Assembly: GCF_002214185.1 (NCBI RefSeq) | Contig: NZ_CP022161.1 | Location: forward strand, 868,001 to 932,000 | DNA length: 64,000 bases | Direction: 5' to 3' | Source of the DNA: Streptomyces capitiformicae | Lineage (GTDB): Bacteria > Actinomycetota > Actinomycetes > Streptomycetales > Streptomycetaceae | Part shown: piece after piece, positions 40,297-49,813 of the stretch | Position numbering within the stretch: position 1 is the first letter of the stretch | Layout: each line of letters starts with the position of its first letter | Made by a program: the position numbers and the translations under genes | The notes under the pieces: generated by a model | Database searches by the model: none | What the model was told of the DNA's origin: nothing | The model's input: the letters and a program-made list of their open reading frames with translations, nothing else

Positions 40297-41172
40297 GTGG
40301 CCAAGGACTCGTATCTCGTCGGCCTTATCGGCTCCGGTATCGGGCCCTCGCTCAGCCCCGCCCTGCACGAGCGGGAGGCCGACCGGCAGGGCCTGCGCTA
40401 TCTGTACCGACTGATCGACATCGACGACCTCGGTGTCGCCCCGGAGGCGGTGGGCGACCTCGTGCGCGCCGCCCGTGACCTGGGCTTCGACGGGCTGAAC
40501 ATCACCCACCCGTGCAAGCAGCTCGTCATCGAGCACCTCGACGGGCTCGCCCCGCAGGCCGCCGCGCTCGGCGCGGTCAACACCGTCGTCTTCGAGGACG
40601 GCCGGGCCATCGGCCACAACACGGACGTCACCGGCTTCGCGGCGTCCTTCGCCCGCGGCCTGCCGGACGCTCCGCTGGAGAACGTGGTGCAGCTGGGGGC
40701 CGGAGGTGCGGGGGCGGCTGTCGCCCATGCCATGCTCACGCTCGGTGCGGAGCGGATCACTGTCGTGGATGCGATGCCGGATCGGGCGACCGATCTTGCG
40801 GCGGGGCTCAACCGGCACGTGGGCGCCGGCCGCGCGGTTGCCGCGACTCCGGATGCGTTGCCGGGGTTGCTGGGGCGGGCCGATGGTGTTGTTCATGCGA
40901 CGCCCACCGGGATGGCGGCACATCCGGGGCTGCCCCTTGCCGCCGAGTTGCTGCGGCCCGAGTTGTGGGTGGCCGAGGTGGTGTATCGGCCGCTGGAGAC
41001 TGAGCTGCTGCGGGCTGCTCGGGCGGTGGGGTGTGCCACGTTGGACGGGGGCGGGATGGCTGTGTTTCAGGCTGTGGATGCGTTTCGGCTTTTTACCGGG
41101 CGGGAGCCGGACGCTTCGCGGATGTTGGCCGACATCGCGGAGTTGGCCGGTGTCTCGGGGGTCCGTAGCTGA
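40297..41172 (+). CDS. Quinate/shikimate dehydrogenase
   Basis: 291 aa, GTG start after GAGGAGGG. The substrate domain shows GSGIGPSLSPALHE and GLNITHPCKQ with the catalytic Lys. The cofactor domain shows AVNTVVFEDG, IGHNTDVTGF and the Rossmann loop LGAGGAGAAVAHA. Interconverts shikimate (or quinate) and the 3-dehydro acid with NAD(P). The SLSPALHE form and the context with a dehydroshikimate dehydratase favour a catabolic role over aromatic biosynthesis. Confidence 0.85.
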   Translation: MAKDSYLVGLIGSGIGPSLSPALHEREADRQGLRYLYRLIDIDDLGVAPEAVGDLVRAARDLGFDGLNITHPCKQLVIEHLDGLAPQAAALGAVNTVVFEDGRAIGHNTDVTGFAASFARGLPDAPLENVVQLGAGGAGAAVAHAMLTLGAERITVVDAMPDRATDLAAGLNRHVGAGRAVAATPDALPGLLGRADGVVHATPTGMAAHPGLPLAAELLRPELWVAEVVYRPLETELLRAARAVGCATLDGGGMAVFQAVDAFRLFTGREPDASRMLADIAELAGVSGVRS

Positions 41173-41223
41173 GCGCCGTTTGGGTCGTGCGGTCTGTCGG
41201 CTGCGGGTTGGTCGTGGCTGGTC

Positions 41224-41264
41224 GCTCCCCCACTCTCGGCTTCGCTCGAGCGGGAGGGGCCCCC
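41224..41264. repeat. Dispersed Streptomyces intergenic repeat, copy 1
   Basis: A 41-bp C/G-rich sequence containing CACTCTCGGCTTCGCTCGAG with inverted arms (CTCCCCC / GGAGGGGC) between the dehydrogenase and the fusion gene. An inverted near-copy lies at 49745-49790. Similar elements are common in Streptomyces intergenic regions. Confidence 0.7.
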
Positions 41265-41347
41265 ATCGCGGCGGAGCCGCACATGTCACAGCCCCGCGCC
41301 CTTTCGGGGCGCTGCTCGCACCGTGAGTTCGAAGGAGCACCTTCCCT

Positions 41348-43156
41348 ATGCGTACGTCCACCCCTATGCGTACCTCCATCGCCACGGTCTCCCTCAGCGG
41401 ATCCCTCACCGAGAAGCTCACCGCCGCCTCGAGGGCGGGGTTCGACGGGGTCGAGATCTTCGAGAATGATCTGCTGGCCAGTCCTCTCACCCCTGAGGAG
41501 ATCCGCGCCCGTTGCGCCGACCTCGGGCTGAGCATCGACCTCTACCAGCCGATGCGCGACATCGAGGCCGTGCCGGAGGACGAGTTCAAGCGGAATCTGC
41601 GCCGTGCGCGGCACAAGTTCGAGTTGATGCGGCGGCTTGGCGCTGACACCGTGCTCGTGTGCTCCAGTGTTCATCCGCTCGCCGAGGACAACGACGCCCT
41701 CGCCGCCCACCATCTGCGCCAACTCGCCGCTCTCGCACAGGATTTCGGGATTCGGGTGGCGTACGAGGCGTTGGCGTGGGGGCGGCATGTCAGTACGTAC
41801 GACCATGCCTGGCGGATCGTCGAGGCCGCTGATCATCCCGCGCTCGGGACCTGCCTCGACAGTTTCCACATCCTCGCCCGGGGATCCGATCCCAAGGGCA
41901 TCGAGGACATCCCGGGCGAGAAGATCTTCTTTCTGCAGCTGGCCGACGCGCCGCTGATGGCAATGGATGTGCTGCAGTGGAGTCGGCACTATCGCTGTTT
42001 CCCGGGGCAGGGCGGGTTCGATGTCGCGGGGCTCGTCAAGCATGTGTTCGCGGCCGGCTATGACGGGCCGCTCTCCCTGGAGGTCTTCAACGACGTCTTC
42101 CGGCAGGCCGAGGCCGGCCCCACCGCCGTGGACGCCCATCGTTCGCTGCTGGTGCTTCAGGAGTCGGCGGGCCTCGCCGCGCTGCCGGAGCCGGTCGTGC
42201 CCACGGGCGTGGCCTTCGCCGAGCTCGTCACTCCCGACGCCGACCCGGTGGGTGCGCTGCTCAGGGCGCTCGGGTTCGCCCGTACCGCCCGTCACCGCAG
42301 CAAGCCGGTCGATCTCTGGCAGCAGGGGGAGGCCCGGGTCCTGGTCAACACCGGTCCCGCCGCCCGGCGTGACGGTACCCAGCTCGCCGCGATCGGCCTG
42401 GAGTCGCCGGACCCGGCCGGTGCCGCCCGTCGCGCCGAGTCCCTGCTCGCCCCGGTGCTGCCGCGTCGTCGCGCCCCCGAGGACGTCGCCCTCGAGGCGG
42501 TGGCCGCTCCCGACGGCACCGAGCTGTTCTTCTGCGCCACCGACCGGCCCGAACTCACCAGCTGGACACATGACTTCGAACCACTGGACCACCGCGAGCC
42601 CGCGCGGCACGTCCACCGCGTCGACCATCTCGCGCTGACCCAGCCCTGGCATCAGTTCGACGAGGCGGCCCTCTTCCACCGCACCGTGCTGGGCCTTTCC
42701 ACGTGTGACAGCGTGGACGTCGCCGACCCCTACGGGCTGTTCCGCAGCCGGCCGGTGACCAACGCCGACGGCAGCGTCCGTATCGCCCTCAGCGTGGGGC
42801 CCGCCCCGACCGACGACACGGTCCGCGCCCAGCACATCGCCTTCACCACGGACGACGTGGTCGCCGCCGCGCGGGCCTTCCGTGCGGCCGGCGGGCGCCT
42901 GCTCGCGGTTCCCACCAACTACTACGACGACCTGGCCGCACGGTTCGAGTTCGCGGACGGCGAGCTGGAGACGTACCGCGAACTCGGCATCCTCTACGAC
43001 CGTGACGCGGACGGCGACTTCCGCCACTGCTACACCGAGACCGTCGGGCGGGTCTTCTTCGAACTCGTCCAGCGGGACGGCGGCTACAGCGGGTACGGCG
43101 CGCAGAACGCCCCCGTGCGGCTCGCCGCCCAGCACGTCGGGCGGCCGCCACGCTGA
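41348..43156 (+). CDS. 3-dehydroshikimate dehydratase fused to an HPPD-like dioxygenase domain
   Basis: 602 aa. Residues about 8-285 form a xylose-isomerase-like TIM barrel (FDGVEIFENDLLA, VAYEALAWGRHVSTYDH, LGTCLDSFHIL, GPLSLEVFNDVFR). Residues about 300-600 are a two-part vicinal-oxygen-chelate domain of 4-hydroxyphenylpyruvate dioxygenase type (HRVDHLALT, QHIAFTTDDVVAAARAF, GRVFFELVQRDGGYSGYG). This matches the QuiC1 class, which turns 3-dehydroshikimate into protocatechuate. GAAGGAG precedes the ATG. It completes the route begun by the dehydrogenase. Confidence 0.85.
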   Translation: MRTSTPMRTSIATVSLSGSLTEKLTAASRAGFDGVEIFENDLLASPLTPEEIRARCADLGLSIDLYQPMRDIEAVPEDEFKRNLRRARHKFELMRRLGADTVLVCSSVHPLAEDNDALAAHHLRQLAALAQDFGIRVAYEALAWGRHVSTYDHAWRIVEAADHPALGTCLDSFHILARGSDPKGIEDIPGEKIFFLQLADAPLMAMDVLQWSRHYRCFPGQGGFDVAGLVKHVFAAGYDGPLSLEVFNDVFRQAEAGPTAVDAHRSLLVLQESAGLAALPEPVVPTGVAFAELVTPDADPVGALLRALGFARTARHRSKPVDLWQQGEARVLVNTGPAARRDGTQLAAIGLESPDPAGAARRAESLLAPVLPRRRAPEDVALEAVAAPDGTELFFCATDRPELTSWTHDFEPLDHREPARHVHRVDHLALTQPWHQFDEAALFHRTVLGLSTCDSVDVADPYGLFRSRPVTNADGSVRIALSVGPAPTDDTVRAQHIAFTTDDVVAAARAFRAAGGRLLAVPTNYYDDLAARFEFADGELETYRELGILYDRDADGDFRHCYTETVGRVFFELVQRDGGYSGYGAQNAPVRLAAQHVGRPPR

Positions 43157-43162
43157 CGGACG

Positions 43163-44608
43163 TCACTGGCGGCTGACGGTACGCGTCACACCGGTGACGA
43201 CCGTGGTCGCCAGGATCCAGCCCGTGATGACGAGGGCGTACGACAGCCACTGGGCCCAGCCCTCGGGCGCGTACGCCCGCTCCTGACCGAAGTCGATGAT
43301 CGGCAGGAGCAGATCGAGGGTGTAGAAGACGGCGTTGAACTTCGGGGCCTCGTCCGCCTTGAGCGGGTGCGGCGGGTGCAGCGCGTACGCCACCGAGCCC
43401 ACCGCCATCAGCGACAGCAGCCAGACGGCCGCGCGCAGCGGACGGAAGCCGTAGCCGACGGTGGCGTCCTGGGCGTAGCCCCACAGCCGCCCGAACCAGG
43501 GGAGCGTGGCGCGGCGGCGGCGCTGCTTGGCCAACTGGACGAGCCGGGCCGCGTCGTCGTCGCCGATCCTGCGGTACGCGGCGGTCAACTGTTCATAGGA
43601 GTGCGGGATGAATCCGTCAGTGTCCCGCGCGAGCATGGGCAACCGGTCAGGGGCCGGCAGGTGGGAGAGCAGCGAGGTGTAGGTCAGGTTGTTGAGGCGT
43701 ACCTGGTCGGGGACCACGTCGGGTTCCACGAGCAGCACCTCGACCTGGGAACGCCGCAGATTGAGAACACCCTCCATGCGCGGGCCGTTGCGCAGCCAGA
43801 GCTCTCCTATGACGCAACTGCTCGCCCGCAGCGCCGTACCGCCGGGGTTCGCCATGCGCGTGTACGACAGGTCCAGGCGGCCCGCTATCCGGGCGCCCCG
43901 TATCTCCAGCCGGCCTTGCACGTACGCGTGCCGTATCTCGACGTCGGCCTCCGCCGTGAGCGTCTCCGCGGCGAGGGCGATGCCGCCGCCGGGTCGCTCG
44001 AAGCGTGCCCGGTTGAGGTTGAGCGACCCGGCGACCTTGGCACCGGCCAGCCGCACCTCCCCGCGTGCCCGTAACTCTGGCGCGCACAACTCCTCGCCGA
44101 TCTCGGCCTGGTTGAGCAGCAGCGCCGGTTCACCGTCCGGTGCGGTCACCTCGGTGCGTTCCATGAAGAGGGTTCCGGAGATCTGCGCCCCGGTGAGCCG
44201 TACCGGCCCCCGGAACCGGCAGTCCGTCAGCCGCACCCCTCCGTCGACCCGGACCCGCGCCGAACGCAGGCCCGGGAGTGCGGACTTGGTGAGATTGAGG
44301 TAGCTGAGCTGGGCGCCGGAGAAGTCGGGGGTCTCCTCGAAATCGCAGTCGCTGAGGCGGATGACGTTGTCGACCGTCGCGTACTTCAGATCCAGGACGC
44401 CGGTGATCCGTGCGCCCTGGATCTTGAGGGCGGCGACCTCACCATCCCGCTGGGGAGCGGTGAGCAGCAGAGTCCGCAGCACGCTCGCCCGTACGGTCCG
44501 CTCCGGTCCCCGGTCGCCGGTGTCCGTACCGAAGTCCACCGACGCACCCCGGGGAAAGGCCTCCCACACGCGTCGCTCGGCCGGGCTCAGATCGTTGATC
44601 ATCATCAC
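43163..44608 (-). CDS. Membrane-associated protein with pentapeptide-like repeats
   Basis: 481 aa. About residues 60-310 are short repeating beta segments (GARITGVLDLKYATVDNVIR, GAQISGTLFMERTEV, GARIAGRLDLSYTRM) of quadrilateral beta-helix type. A globular part and two or three C-terminal membrane helices follow (AAVWLLSLMAVGSVAYAL, ALVITGWILATTVVTGV). Streptomyces homologues are often labelled membrane-associated oxidoreductases, but I see no cofactor motif. Convergent with the fusion gene, 6 bp apart. Confidence 0.7.
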   Translation of the reverse strand: MMMINDLSPAERRVWEAFPRGASVDFGTDTGDRGPERTVRASVLRTLLLTAPQRDGEVAALKIQGARITGVLDLKYATVDNVIRLSDCDFEETPDFSGAQLSYLNLTKSALPGLRSARVRVDGGVRLTDCRFRGPVRLTGAQISGTLFMERTEVTAPDGEPALLLNQAEIGEELCAPELRARGEVRLAGAKVAGSLNLNRARFERPGGGIALAAETLTAEADVEIRHAYVQGRLEIRGARIAGRLDLSYTRMANPGGTALRASSCVIGELWLRNGPRMEGVLNLRRSQVEVLLVEPDVVPDQVRLNNLTYTSLLSHLPAPDRLPMLARDTDGFIPHSYEQLTAAYRRIGDDDAARLVQLAKQRRRRATLPWFGRLWGYAQDATVGYGFRPLRAAVWLLSLMAVGSVAYALHPPHPLKADEAPKFNAVFYTLDLLLPIIDFGQERAYAPEGWAQWLSYALVITGWILATTVVTGVTRTVSRQ

Positions 44609-44654
44609 CCGGGACTCTCACCCGGCACAGTTGTAACTGTCAACCACGCCTTGT

Positions 44655-46139
44655 CTAGTGGCCCCATGCCTCCCCATGCGTACGGTGGGCGTCCGTCAGG
44701 CCGTTCACGAAGAAGCGCTCGTAGTACTCGTTCTCGACATGATGGACCTGGAGCCAGACGCCGGGGACATGGATGGCGTCCGTGTGGGCCGGGAAACGGC
44801 CGTGCGTGCGGATGATGTACTCGCAGACGTCCCGCGCGCAGTCGATCACCCGCTGTTCGTACTCACTGGCCTCGGTGAGATAGCGCTGTCCGTAGTCCTC
44901 GCGGTAGATCCGGGTGAAGACGTCCCGGTCGGTGTAGATGCCGTCGCGGCCGAACTTCTTGTCGATGATCCTCCCTACGGCGTCCGACATGGTCGGGTAC
45001 TCGGGCGGGCACGCGGCGGCGATGAGCGTGTCGCCGTCGGGGGAGCGGAGGCCGACCGGGTGCGAGCGCACGTTGGCGTACTTCGGCAGCGGGATGTGCC
45101 AGCGCCACAGATCGGCGAGTTTCCAGCGCGGGGTGACGAAGTCGAAGCCGAGCATCCTGCCGTACTCGCGGGAGAACTTCGGGTCGCCGAGGGCGATCTG
45201 CGGGTTGATGGAGGCGTGGATCCAGGCGCCCAGGCCCATCGCCTCGGCGGTGAGCATCAGGTTCTGCAGCAGCAGGTCCGCCTCGATCTGGGTGCGCATG
45301 GGGCCGAGGGCGCCGAGCGGCAGCTTCAGGTCCTTGTTGAGGAAGCCGTTCTTGACCCACTTCTTCACCCCGGCCGCGCGGTAGAAGTTGCGGTCGTCCA
45401 CGAACGTGGGGCGGGCCCCGTCCGGCTGCGTGAGCAGATACATCAGGGCGTTGACGTACTGGTGGGACAGGTCGACCACCGGGAACAGCAGGGTCGTTCC
45501 GGGCAGGTTGGACAGGAAACGGTTCGAGTCGAGGTACGCCGGGAAGTCCCGCCGGCCCACCTCGACGTCCAGGCGCTTGTCCAGGACCTTCACCTTCGCC
45601 TGGCGTGCCCGCGCCACCAGGGTCTCGGCGTCGAACGGCTCGTGCGGCGCGGGCTCCAGCCTGCGCAGGAAGTAGGTGCCGGTGTCGTTGACGAGGAAGA
45701 AGTGGGTGCCCTGCGCGTTGTCCGGGCTCCCGGCGGTGCGGCCCGCCATCGTCAGATTGGGCTTGGACATGATCGGCGTCCCGTTGTCCGGGTCCTCGAA
45801 GGGCCGGTCGGGCATGGTCAGCCCGGTGGAGCCCGTGATCGCGATGAGCACCGCCTCCTCCAGCTCCGACAAGGGCTGCGCCTTGTTGCCGGACTTGTAG
45901 GTCATGGTCCCGGCGGACACCTTGGCGCCCCGGCTGACGCGGTGCGTACGGCGCCGCCACATCGTGCGGAGCAGCGGGCGCCCGAAGAGGTCGGCGAGCC
46001 CGGGGTGCATGGTGGCGGTACCGGCCAGGGCCGACCCCCCGTCGAACGCGGCCCCGTCGAACGCGGTCCCGTTGAACGCGGCCCCGCCGAGCGGCTCCTC
46101 GGCCGCGGGCATCCCGGACTGGTTGTCGGTGAATGTCAT
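44655..46139 (-). CDS. Nitroreductase-like protein of unknown substrate
   Basis: 494 aa. ATG giving MTFTDNQSGMPAAEEPLG is chosen for its GGGGGAACGGA site; a longer frame exists. An N-terminal low-complexity Ala/Gly region is followed by SELEEAVLIAITGSTGLTMP and, later, LLLQNLMLTAEAMGLGAWIH, which resemble nitroreductase flavoproteins. The C-terminal 150 residues have no obvious match. It lies 62 bp downstream of the peroxidase gene and in the same direction, so they may act on the same lipid or quinone product. Confidence 0.55.
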   Translation of the reverse strand: MTFTDNQSGMPAAEEPLGGAAFNGTAFDGAAFDGGSALAGTATMHPGLADLFGRPLLRTMWRRRTHRVSRGAKVSAGTMTYKSGNKAQPLSELEEAVLIAITGSTGLTMPDRPFEDPDNGTPIMSKPNLTMAGRTAGSPDNAQGTHFFLVNDTGTYFLRRLEPAPHEPFDAETLVARARQAKVKVLDKRLDVEVGRRDFPAYLDSNRFLSNLPGTTLLFPVVDLSHQYVNALMYLLTQPDGARPTFVDDRNFYRAAGVKKWVKNGFLNKDLKLPLGALGPMRTQIEADLLLQNLMLTAEAMGLGAWIHASINPQIALGDPKFSREYGRMLGFDFVTPRWKLADLWRWHIPLPKYANVRSHPVGLRSPDGDTLIAAACPPEYPTMSDAVGRIIDKKFGRDGIYTDRDVFTRIYREDYGQRYLTEASEYEQRVIDCARDVCEYIIRTHGRFPAHTDAIHVPGVWLQVHHVENEYYERFFVNGLTDAHRTHGEAWGH

Positions 46140-46201
46140 TCCGTTCCCCCGTTGTGTTCCGGGCCCGGGGTCTGACACGCCCCGGGCCGTGTGTCACGGC
46201 G

Positions 46202-49072
46202 TCATGGTGAACCGCCGTTGTCGCTCGTCGGCCGCACCGTCCGCCACGGCGCGAACGCGCTCGCCCCGCGGGGCAGCAGCGGCGCCAGCTCCGGGCAGTG
46301 GCGCAGGACGACGGAGTTCATGCCGCCCTTCTCGACCCAGTCGATGCCGAGCGGTGTGTAGACCTCCGGCCGGTAGTCGACCGTCAGGAACCGGTCGCTC
46401 TGCAGGCGCCGACTGGCCATCAGGATGAAGATCCGGAACGCGGTGTCGCTGAAACCGAAGCCCGTCGGCGGGTTCTCCGCAAGCAGACCGACCACTGTGT
46501 CGATCTCGTCGACATCGCGGTAGACGTCCTTCAGCCGCGCCAGCGTCTCCGCGTTCTCCGTCAGCTCCTCGAACGAACGGATACGCCCCTTGTGCAGCCC
46601 CGCCCGGAAGTCGTTGTAACGCGGCACGCCCCGCCGGCGCGTCCGCACGAGGTCGACGACCGACAGGTCGACGATCTCCCCGTCACGCTCGAACCGCTGC
46701 AACGAGCGCGGGAAGTTGTGCAGGGTGATCGCGCCCGGGTGGGCGATCCCGAACGAGTACAGCGAGTTCGCCAGCCCCGTCTTGCGGATCTGCGTCTCGG
46801 CCGCACCGCCCTGGATGTCCCGGAAGCCGACCGTCTCCAGCCGCCGCCCGAACTGGTGCTCGCGCAGCTCGTAGTCGTCCGGGATCAGCGGATGCATGCG
46901 GTAGACGGTGACGAAGTCCTCGGTGAGGGAGTACGGCGCCGCGTGATGGTCCGGCAGTGTCTTGGGGATGCCGGTCAGCGAGTGCGCTTCGAACAGCCAC
47001 AGGCCCAGCTGGTTGAGCCAGTTCTTCGGCGGGCCGGACCAGTTGGTGCGCAGCGCGACGTCGATCGCCTCGGTGGCGAGGATCGCCGGCGTCCACTCCA
47101 CGGTGTGGATCTTCGCGATCAGCGCGGACACCACCAGGCGGGCCGTCTGGTAGACCCGCTCCTCGCTCATCGTCGGGTACTCGGCGCGCAGCGCGTCGCA
47201 CACCGCGTTGTGCTCGCGGGCGAACAGCGTGTGCATCGCGCTGAGCCCCATCCACCAGCTCTCGTTGAACCCGGTGAGCGGAATGCCGTTGCCGCTCACC
47301 GGCAGGTGGCCGTCCTCCAGACGGAGCCCCGCGCCCCCGTCCGGCTCGCGCAGGAACCGCGCGGTCTGCTCGTCCCCGCCGTACACCTCTGAGCCGTCCC
47401 ACCAGTGCGAGGCGCTGTTGGCGAACAGGATCGGCGGCTCGCCGGGCCGTTCGATGCCCTCGTTCTCCGCGAACCGCATCACGTTCTCGGCCGGCCCGTT
47501 CGGTGTGTTCTGCCAGCCGCCGCCGTGTCCGGGCGGCAGCGGCACCTCGACACTACGGTCACCGGGATTGTGGCGGCGGTGGTTGACCCAGTCGTGCACC
47601 TGGAACTGGATCCACGCCGCCGCCAGCACATTGAGCGAGGTCGCCGGCACGAAGCTCTCGCGGTGCAGCAACTGGCGGCTGACGGTGACCGGATTCGGCG
47701 TGTCGAAGAGGTCCGGCCGGTAGTCGGGTTTCAGGTTCCGTCCGAACGCGGCACCGACGGCCCCCATCCTCGGCTCCGACAGATCGTTGTACGTCCCGTC
47801 GTACGACCGCTCCGTGCGCAGCCGCTCCGGGATCGGCTCCGGCACGGGCTGGGCCTTCGGCGGCGCCTCGCGCACCTCGGTGTCGATCAGGTTCAGCCGC
47901 CGCAGCACCTTCCGCAGGAACACCAGGTTCAGCAGGCTCAGCGACAGCGGCAGCCGATGCCAGGGCACGACGCGGTTCAGCACCCCGATGAGGGCGCCCA
48001 CGGGACGGCCGAGCACCCTGTTGCGCAAGGGTTCCTCGGTGACGAAGCGCAGCCCGAGGCGATGGGCGCCGCCCGCCTGGTACCCGGCCTTCCGTGCCCG
48101 GTTGATGTTTCCCAGTGGCCGGAAATCGTCGGTCGTGTACCAGGGGTTGAACGTCAGGTCCTCGATCCGCCGCGCCGCCGCCCGTGCCTCGGCGCCGTCC
48201 AGTTCCTGGCTCGGGATGGTGAGCCGGGCGATCGGCACCGCCGGCGCCACCTCGTCCTTCCACTCCACCGCCGCGTCCTCGATCGGCGTGCGCCGCTCAT
48301 CCACGTACCGCTGGACGCACAGATCGAACGCCACGTCCGTCTGGCCGAGCCGCCGCGCGAACTCGCGGTGCAGGAAGTCGGCATCCCGGCGGTCGGGCGC
48401 GGGCGCGGGCGGCGTACCGGGCGCGGGCCGCAGCAGATACCGCACGGGCCCCGCCTCACCCCAGAGGATGGCCCCTCTGCTCCAATAGGTCTCGTTCGCA
48501 AGGGAGTTGACGGTGCGCCGGGTCGCGGCTTGCACATTGCGCCGCATCCGCGCGGCCGTCTTCAGGCCCACCGCCAGGGGCAGCTTCACCAACAGCCCGA
48601 ACGCCTTCTGCAACGGCGTCCGCGCCCCCGCCATGGCCTTGGCGAACGCCACGAACTCCCGCGCGTCGCTCGCGTGCGAGACCGGGAAACTGGTGGCCAG
48701 CAGGTCATGGCTCTCGCCGTCCGACACCCGCACGCGGACGGCCGCGCCCCGCAGGTCGGGCGAGCCGTCGCCCTGCCGGATACCGCTCGCGTTCGACAGC
48801 CGTACCGTCGCCGGATAGTCGGCGCCGGGCTGCGCGAAACCGACCCGCAGCGCCTCCGGGAGGTCGTCGTGGAAGCGGAGCCGCGCGTTCTCGACCGCCA
48901 CCGGGGCCTTCGCATGGAACGCCCGTGCGATCCCGCCACCCCCGGCGCGCCGGTTCCTGACCTGGACCTCCATCAGCTCCCGGGCCAACCGCTCGAAGAC
49001 GCGCCGCTCGGCCTCGGGGCTGCCGCCTTCGTACCGCTCGTATCGCTGATGGTGCTGCCCGGTCTCGGCCAT
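46202..49072 (-). CDS. Catalase-like / cyclooxygenase-type heme peroxidase fusion
   Basis: 956 aa from the ATG giving MAETGQHHQRYERYEGG, with a GAAGGAAACG site. Residues about 30-370 resemble the catalase-related superfamily (RAFHAKAPVAVENARLRFHD, RLSNASGIRQGDGSPDLRGA). Residues about 430-950 form an animal-type peroxidase domain with a candidate distal His in QVHDWVNHRRHN and proximal His in ALIAKIHTVEWTPAIL. Such fusions parallel oxylipin-forming enzymes in which a dioxygenase makes a fatty-acid hydroperoxide that a catalase-like partner converts. Substrate unknown. No signal peptide. Confidence 0.75.
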   Translation of the reverse strand: MAETGQHHQRYERYEGGSPEAERRVFERLARELMEVQVRNRRAGGGGIARAFHAKAPVAVENARLRFHDDLPEALRVGFAQPGADYPATVRLSNASGIRQGDGSPDLRGAAVRVRVSDGESHDLLATSFPVSHASDAREFVAFAKAMAGARTPLQKAFGLLVKLPLAVGLKTAARMRRNVQAATRRTVNSLANETYWSRGAILWGEAGPVRYLLRPAPGTPPAPAPDRRDADFLHREFARRLGQTDVAFDLCVQRYVDERRTPIEDAAVEWKDEVAPAVPIARLTIPSQELDGAEARAAARRIEDLTFNPWYTTDDFRPLGNINRARKAGYQAGGAHRLGLRFVTEEPLRNRVLGRPVGALIGVLNRVVPWHRLPLSLSLLNLVFLRKVLRRLNLIDTEVREAPPKAQPVPEPIPERLRTERSYDGTYNDLSEPRMGAVGAAFGRNLKPDYRPDLFDTPNPVTVSRQLLHRESFVPATSLNVLAAAWIQFQVHDWVNHRRHNPGDRSVEVPLPPGHGGGWQNTPNGPAENVMRFAENEGIERPGEPPILFANSASHWWDGSEVYGGDEQTARFLREPDGGAGLRLEDGHLPVSGNGIPLTGFNESWWMGLSAMHTLFAREHNAVCDALRAEYPTMSEERVYQTARLVVSALIAKIHTVEWTPAILATEAIDVALRTNWSGPPKNWLNQLGLWLFEAHSLTGIPKTLPDHHAAPYSLTEDFVTVYRMHPLIPDDYELREHQFGRRLETVGFRDIQGGAAETQIRKTGLANSLYSFGIAHPGAITLHNFPRSLQRFERDGEIVDLSVVDLVRTRRRGVPRYNDFRAGLHKGRIRSFEELTENAETLARLKDVYRDVDEIDTVVGLLAENPPTGFGFSDTAFRIFILMASRRLQSDRFLTVDYRPEVYTPLGIDWVEKGGMNSVVLRHCPELAPLLPRGASAFAPWRTVRPTSDNGGSP

Positions 49073-49251
49073 CGGTCGTTTCCTTCGGACGGACGCGTGC
49101 GGACGCGTACGGATGCGTACGGGATGCATACGGGACAGAGGCCGCACGCTACCGGCGGCAGGGTTCGGCCACAGCGACAGTTCACGCCATGTACACATCT
49201 GACAATAATGAGGATGACCCTCGCAATCCGGCATGTCGTGGGAGTGTTCGA

Positions 49252-49626
49252 ATGGGTGAAAAGGGCGATGCGCCGAACGGGGAACCGCTGGTCGGCGGCA
49301 CGGTGAACGCGGGGCGGTCTTCCGGCGGGGTTCCGTGGTCGACCGCCCGGCGCCGAGTACCGCGCCCCGCCCTCCACACCCGCCTCCGCGCGCTGCGGCA
49401 CCATGGCTTCGAAGGCGGCCCGCTTCCCGTCCGCCTCACCTCGGACGGCCGTGAGCAGCTGACCTTCGTACCCGGTGAGGTGGTGCTGCCGCCGTTCCCG
49501 TCCTGGGCGTTGACGGAGCCCGCGCTCGCGTCCGTGGGCAAGCTGCTGCGACGCCTGTGCCCTGATCGACTTCGACCTCGCGGCACCGGGCCGCCCCCTC
49601 TGGGACGTCGCCTCGCCGACAGCTAG
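49252..49626 (+). pseudogene. Aminoglycoside phosphotransferase-family pseudogene
   Basis: Starts MGEKGDAPNGEPLVGGTVNA and keeps the N-lobe hallmark (HHGFEGGPLPV, DGREQLTFVPGEV, PALASVGKLLRRL). It then jumps directly to the C-lobe metal motif, read in another frame as ALIDFDLAAPGRPLWDVAS. The intervening 60 or so residues with the catalytic loop are deleted and the frame is shifted, so no kinase activity is possible. The short open frame that remains (124 aa) is probably not functional. Confidence 0.75.
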
Positions 49627-49627
49627 C

Positions 49628-49790
49628 CCGCGCCCCTTCAGGGGCGCGGGGAACTGCGCGAGCAACCACGAACGACCCGCAGACGCCCAACATCCGCAAC
49701 CTCCCGAGCTCTCCGGCGGGGGTTGAAGGGGCACAGCCCCTGGGGATGATGGGGGTCCCCCCGCTCGAGCGAAGCCGAGAGTGGGGGAGG
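49628..49790. repeat. Streptomyces intergenic repeats, including inverted copy 2
   Basis: Contains the widespread CGCGCCCCTTCAGGGGCGCG hairpin followed by GGGAACTGCGCGA, then a GGGGCACAGCCCC stem. At 49745-49790 lies an inverted near-copy of the repeat at 41224. These structures fill the space between the APH pseudogene and gnd and may terminate transcription from both sides. Confidence 0.65.
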
Positions 49791-49813
49791 GTAGGGGCGG
49801 CGGGGGCGAACCC

